Assembly (NCBI RefSeq): GCF_022606295.1 | Contig: NZ_JAHHZS010000030.1 | Location: 1 to 52,271, forward strand | Length of the DNA: 52,271 bases | Source of the DNA: Arthrobacter bambusae | GTDB taxonomy: Bacteria > Actinomycetota > Actinomycetes > Actinomycetales > Micrococcaceae | Direction: 5' to 3' | Part shown: one piece after another, positions 49,303 to 52,271 of the stretch | Numbering within the stretch: the first letter of the stretch is position 1 | How the letters are laid out: the number at the start of each line of letters is the position of its first letter | Notes under the pieces: model-generated | The model's input: the letters and a program-made list of their open reading frames with translations, nothing else | The model's database searches: none | Told to the model about the DNA's origin: nothing | Translations under genes and position numbers: made by a program

Positions 49303-51056
49303 TGTCGCTTCCTTCCAGAAGGGTTTTTGCAGAATCCCAGTCTCCCACGTTGAGCGTCCTGGGTGGTGATCTTCAAACTTGCGGCCTGCCTTCCCGTGCG
49401 GCGGCGGGCCCCGGGACGGCTCCCGGTCCGGCGGCGGACAGCAGACTCCCCCGCGGCTATTGCGAACACTAAGCGGCGGTGCAACGACAGTACGGCGGAC
49501 CCCGCCCACGTTGGATGCAGGGCTAGCCACACCAGCAGGATGGCGACAAGCGACCAGAGAGTCATGGTGGCGATTCCAATGGGACCTTCCGGCCACGGCA
49601 AAGCCGCTCCTGGGAGCCCGGCGAAGAACCTCGCGATTGCCGCCACGATTCCCGCGCTGGCCCCGGCAACGGCTATTGGAACTATTGCAAGCCAAGGAAG
49701 CAGCGGAACGAGGGGAACCGCGATTGTTCCCAGGATCGTCACCGGTGCGACAAACGGGGCAACTGCGATATTCGTCAGTAATGAGTAGCTGGAGAACTGC
49801 GGTTGCAAGGCCACGATCACCGGGCTGCATAGAAGCTGTGCGGCCAAGGGAACGGCAACGGCGGACGTGAGCCAGGAAGGCACCCAGGCCGGAGCCCAGG
49901 ACGCGATGGGCCGTGCCAACAGGACAATCCCCAGGGTGGCGAGGACCGACAAGAGGAATCCTATGCTCGTGCCAAGTGAGGGATCCAGGATGAGCAGGCC
50001 GGTCATGGCCAGGAAGAGAAAGCCCAGGCTCCGGCCCCGCCTGCCGGCACTGAGCGCGCTGAGGCCGATCGCACCCATGACGGCCGCCCTCAGGACGCTC
50101 GCGTCCGGCCCCACCATCACGACGAAGGCCGCCAAGCCACCCAGGGCCACGGTAGACGCCATTCCCCTGGCAAGCCGAAAGCTCCTTGCCAGTAGCACCA
50201 GACCGCCGAGGATGAGGCTGCAGTTTGCGCCGCTGACCGCCGTGAGGTGCGTGGTCCCGGTGGTCTTCATGGCCGTTTCCAGGCTTTCGTCCAAGCCTGT
50301 GGTGTCGCCCGTGACCATTCCGGGTAGCAGTCCGGCTGCGTCGCCGTGCAACCACTCAGCGGCGGAACTGAATTGCTTTTTCAATTGAGCGGGACCTTGG
50401 GGAATGTTGGCAAGTGCTTCCGGCCTGTTGTGTGCGTCCGGACTGTGCCGTGTGTCCTTGTGCCGCGGGTCCGGCCGCATGGGTGGGGTGGCGGCGGTAA
50501 GAACACCGGTCTCGACTTGTCCCGCCTTTGCAGGCTTTAGCTTTCCGGCGGTTCGCACCTCCTGTCCCGTGACCACCCGGTCCCAGCCTTCCCCTCCTGT
50601 CAGCAGAATCTTCGTGCGGGCGCGGGTCAGCATGCCGTCGGCCGCAATATCAATGATTTCGGCTGGCACGGCCCACCGTGCCGATCCGCGTGAATCGGTG
50701 CCTAGCTCGCGCGGCTCACCCACTATCACCGCATGAATGACAACCGAGTCGCGCGACGCCGCAGCCTCGGCAACCGGACCTTCTTGGCGCGGTCCGGCAT
50801 CCATTGCTGCGTGGGCGGCCACGGCCGCCCCGAACAGGCACGCGACCGCCAGAGTGGCGGGAAACGTCCTCAAGCTTCGGGCGGCCATGGACCGGGTGGC
50901 GAGAAGAACACCCGCGGCGGAGAGCAAAGCCACGCACATGACTCCTGTCCACAGCGAAGGTAGATAGGCGGCTGCTAGGGAAACAGCCCACGCGAGAAAG
51001 GCCGACGGGGCCAGCCGAAGGTCTACACGGCCCGGGCTCACCTTCACTCGGCTCAC
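49221..51056 (-). CDS. comEC: ComEC/Rec2 DNA-uptake channel, no metallo-beta-lactamase domain
   Basis: A 611-residue membrane protein. N-terminal spans are followed by an extracytoplasmic OB-fold DUF4131-like region (HAVIVGEPRELGTDSRGSARWAVPAEIID). The Competence domain starts at GMVTGDTTGLDESLETAMKTTGTTHLTAVSGANCSLILGGL and contains RAAVMGAIGLSALSAGRRGR. About ten spans follow. Full-length ComEC proteins end in a metallo-beta-lactamase domain with a DVGQGD motif; here the last ~85 residues are a basic tail and that domain is absent. The frame has no stop before 49221, so the tail runs 82 bases into holA. ComEC transports single-stranded DNA. The start is GTG 51056, 1 base after comEA. Confidence 0.9.
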   Translation of the reverse strand: MSRVKVSPGRVDLRLAPSAFLAWAVSLAAAYLPSLWTGVMCVALLSAAGVLLATRSMAARSLRTFPATLAVACLFGAAVAAHAAMDAGPRQEGPVAEAAASRDSVVIHAVIVGEPRELGTDSRGSARWAVPAEIIDIAADGMLTRARTKILLTGGEGWDRVVTGQEVRTAGKLKPAKAGQVETGVLTAATPPMRPDPRHKDTRHSPDAHNRPEALANIPQGPAQLKKQFSSAAEWLHGDAAGLLPGMVTGDTTGLDESLETAMKTTGTTHLTAVSGANCSLILGGLVLLARSFRLARGMASTVALGGLAAFVVMVGPDASVLRAAVMGAIGLSALSAGRRGRSLGFLFLAMTGLLILDPSLGTSIGFLLSVLATLGIVLLARPIASWAPAWVPSWLTSAVAVPLAAQLLCSPVIVALQPQFSSYSLLTNIAVAPFVAPVTILGTIAVPLVPLLPWLAIVPIAVAGASAGIVAAIARFFAGLPGAALPWPEGPIGIATMTLWSLVAILLVWLALHPTWAGSAVLSLHRRLVFAIAAGESAVRRRTGSRPGARRRTGRQAASLKITTQDAQRGRLGFCKNPSGRKRHWLLPRSPRLNAPRRTPSAGGTLPRPR

Positions 51057-51057
51057 C

Positions 51058-51960
51058 CTAGACCGTCACCAAAGGCAGCAGGGATTCCATCATCTTGGGA
51101 CCGACACCATCCACTGCATCGAGATCCTCTACAGCAGCGAACGGGCCGTGCTGCTCGCGCCATTCGACGATCCGCTTGGCGAGGACAGGACCGACCTTCG
51201 GCAAGGCGTCGAGTTCCTCAGCAGTTGCGGTGTTGAGATTGACTTTGCCGCCGACAGACCCGGCCCCGATGCTCCCGCTAGTTGGAGCTGAGCCAACTGG
51301 CCCGGCAATCTGCGACGGAGCCGCCTCCCCCGTCCGCGGAACGTGGATCTTCGCGGCGTCCTGCACCACCGCCGCAAGGTTGAGGCTGTTCAGCTCGGCT
51401 GCAGGATCCGCACCACCTGCGGCAGCGATCGCGTCGAACACCCGCGCTCCCGTGGGTACTCTGACAATCCCGGGATTCTTGACCGCACCCGCAACGTGGA
51501 CTGTAAGCAGCTGTGCTCCATCGTCGTGTTCCGAAGCCCCGTTGCCATCGTCGCCTTTACTTTCTGTGCCCGCTTTCGGAGTTCCTCCCGCAAGTGAACT
51601 TCGGACGACGGGCTCAGTGGTCGGGTGCCCGGACCAGGACTGCCAGAGGAACCACACCACCAGCAGCAAACAAGGCACAGCCAGCAACATTGCTACGCGC
51701 CATGGCGTTCGCCACCGAAGCTGTGATGGAGAACGTGCCTCCGAGGACGGGTCTTCGGTGCCTGACTTCTGGTCCGCGTCGGCCTTGCCCGAGCCAGCCG
51801 TCATCGAGGCCGGCACAGGAAGCAGAGGCTCTGTTTCGTTGACGTGGGCCGGCTGCGCGTCGGCGTCGTGGTCGGTCGGTGGTGCAAGACGAACAGCGAA
51901 CCGGAGCCGGGCGGCACTCGCAGCATCATCCGCGGGCGAGGCTCGGTTCCTGCGTGGCAT
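51058..51960 (-). CDS. comEA: ComEA-like DNA-binding protein (SLBB + helix-hairpin-helix)
   Basis: A 300-residue membrane-anchored protein. A ~90-residue cytoplasmic region precedes a span (WRVAMLLAVPCLLLVVWFLW). An SLBB domain (LTVHVAGAVKNPGIVRVPTGARVFDAIAAAGGADPAAELNSLNLA) and the ComEA helix-hairpin-helix (KVNLNTATAEELDALPKVGPVLAKRIVEWREQHGPFAAVEDLDAVDGVGPKMMESLLP) lie outside. It captures incoming DNA and hands it to ComEC. ATG 51960 follows TAGGCT by 7 bases, a leaderless geometry; ATG 51984 is an alternative. Whether the organism is naturally competent cannot be said from this window. Confidence 0.93.
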   Translation of the reverse strand: MPRRNRASPADDAASAARLRFAVRLAPPTDHDADAQPAHVNETEPLLPVPASMTAGSGKADADQKSGTEDPSSEARSPSQLRWRTPWRVAMLLAVPCLLLVVWFLWQSWSGHPTTEPVVRSSLAGGTPKAGTESKGDDGNGASEHDDGAQLLTVHVAGAVKNPGIVRVPTGARVFDAIAAAGGADPAAELNSLNLAAVVQDAAKIHVPRTGEAAPSQIAGPVGSAPTSGSIGAGSVGGKVNLNTATAEELDALPKVGPVLAKRIVEWREQHGPFAAVEDLDAVDGVGPKMMESLLPLVTV

Positions 51961-52078
51961 ATCCACGAGCCTAGGCGCCCGCATCCGCCGCAGCAGCAGG
52001 GAATGCCCCTATGTGGATACGGCCACCGCAGGATGCCTGTGGAGGACCAGTGGCCGCGGGACACCGCCTAGCCCGGTC

Positions 52079-52271
52079 TCATATTTGGAAGTAGTGGTTT
52101 CTTCGGGGTTTCCGCTGCGGGTCGGTGTGGGGTGGCGGGATGAACCAGGGGATGCCGTTGCGGAGCTGGATGTGCCAGTCTTCCTTGTGGATCAGATGGT
52201 GGTGATGGCCGCAGAGCAAGGTCCCGTTCGCGGTGCTCGTGACTCCGCCCCGGGACCAGTACTCGATGTGA
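52079..52271 (-). CDS. C-terminal end of a DUF222/HNH endonuclease-type protein (partial)
   Basis: The minus strand enters the window in frame reading HIEYWSRGGVTSTANGTLLCGHHHHLIHKEDWHIQLRNGIPWFIPPPH and ends at TGA (52081-52079). This is the HNH motif (HIxxWxxGGxTxxxNLxxLCxxHHxxxH) and tail of the DUF222 plus HNH proteins that occur in many copies in Arthrobacter-like genomes. The N-terminal part lies beyond the window. These repeated genes can be hot spots for recombination. The 118 bases to comEA hold nothing recognisable. Confidence 0.85.
   Translation of the reverse strand, partial: HIEYWSRGGVTSTANGTLLCGHHHHLIHKEDWHIQLRNGIPWFIPPPHTDPQRKPRRNHYFQI

Noticed and set aside
1..52271. CRISPR arrays, tRNA/rRNA genes, insertion sequences, prophage
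   Set aside because: Scanned by eye for repeats, cloverleaf-like segments, transposase motifs and phage genes; nothing convincing. A tRNAscan or repeat-finder run could still reveal something short.

Overview
This window is high-GC actinobacterial chromosome. Gene content and order suggest a member of the Micrococcales close to Arthrobacter/Paenarthrobacter. The supporting evidence is the ctaE-qcrCAB and ctaCDF respiratory clusters, hrcA-dnaJ-rsmE...phoH-ybeY-corC-era, lepA-hemW, comEA-comEC-holA next to rpsT, many GTG/TTG starts, several apparently leaderless starts, and a DUF222-type HNH tail at the right edge. The genus is an inference from content only. No tRNA, rRNA, insertion sequence, prophage or CRISPR array was seen.

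Layout. 1-8.0 kb is accessory: a META-domain ORF with an unconvincing N-terminus, a decayed dihydrofolate-reductase-like gene, a PhzF protein, a MarR-isochorismatase-MFS operon, a LysE exporter, an LCP cell-wall ligase, a PhnB-like protein and a decayed VOC gene. 8.0-21.7 kb is respiratory and housekeeping: DUF3054, an AsnC-type RAM protein and trpD, then ctaE-qcrC-qcrA-qcrB (+), a DasR-like GntR regulator divergent from HPr with a dre-like operator between them, ctaC-ctaD-ctaF (-), erpA, an M20 dipeptidase and DUF3043. 21.7-26.7 kb has pyrD and an operon of an FAD dehydrogenase with two paralogous alpha/beta hydrolases. 26.7-34.0 kb has uppS, recO, leuA with a leucine-rich leader ORF, an M13 metallopeptidase and a second LCP protein. 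34-42.3 kb is the minus-strand group hrcA-dnaJ-rsmE and phoH-ybeY-corC-era (heat shock, 16S rRNA methylation and processing, ribosome assembly), interrupted by a plus-strand GerMN lipoprotein; a CIRCE element precedes hrcA. 42.3-52.3 kb has DUF3097, DUF4870, hemW, lepA, a PemK-like protein, rpsT, holA, comEC, comEA and the end of an HNH endonuclease gene.

How the genes fit together. QcrCAB and CtaCDEF form the bc1-aa3 branch of aerobic respiration, and ErpA probably supplies Fe-S cluster maturation. The GntR/HPr pair links to PTS and amino-sugar control. HrcA/CIRCE controls the DnaJ chaperone operon. ComEA-ComEC is DNA-uptake machinery. The most informative non-coding signals are the leuA leader ORF with a competing hairpin, the dre-like palindrome, the CIRCE element, the MarR-type operator and a recurrent TAnnnT-N6/7-start-codon pattern that points to leaderless mRNAs. 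No clearly new multi-gene system was found. The best candidates for new biology are the leuA leader, the FAD dehydrogenase plus twin hydrolase operon, and the Cys-less isochorismatase operon.
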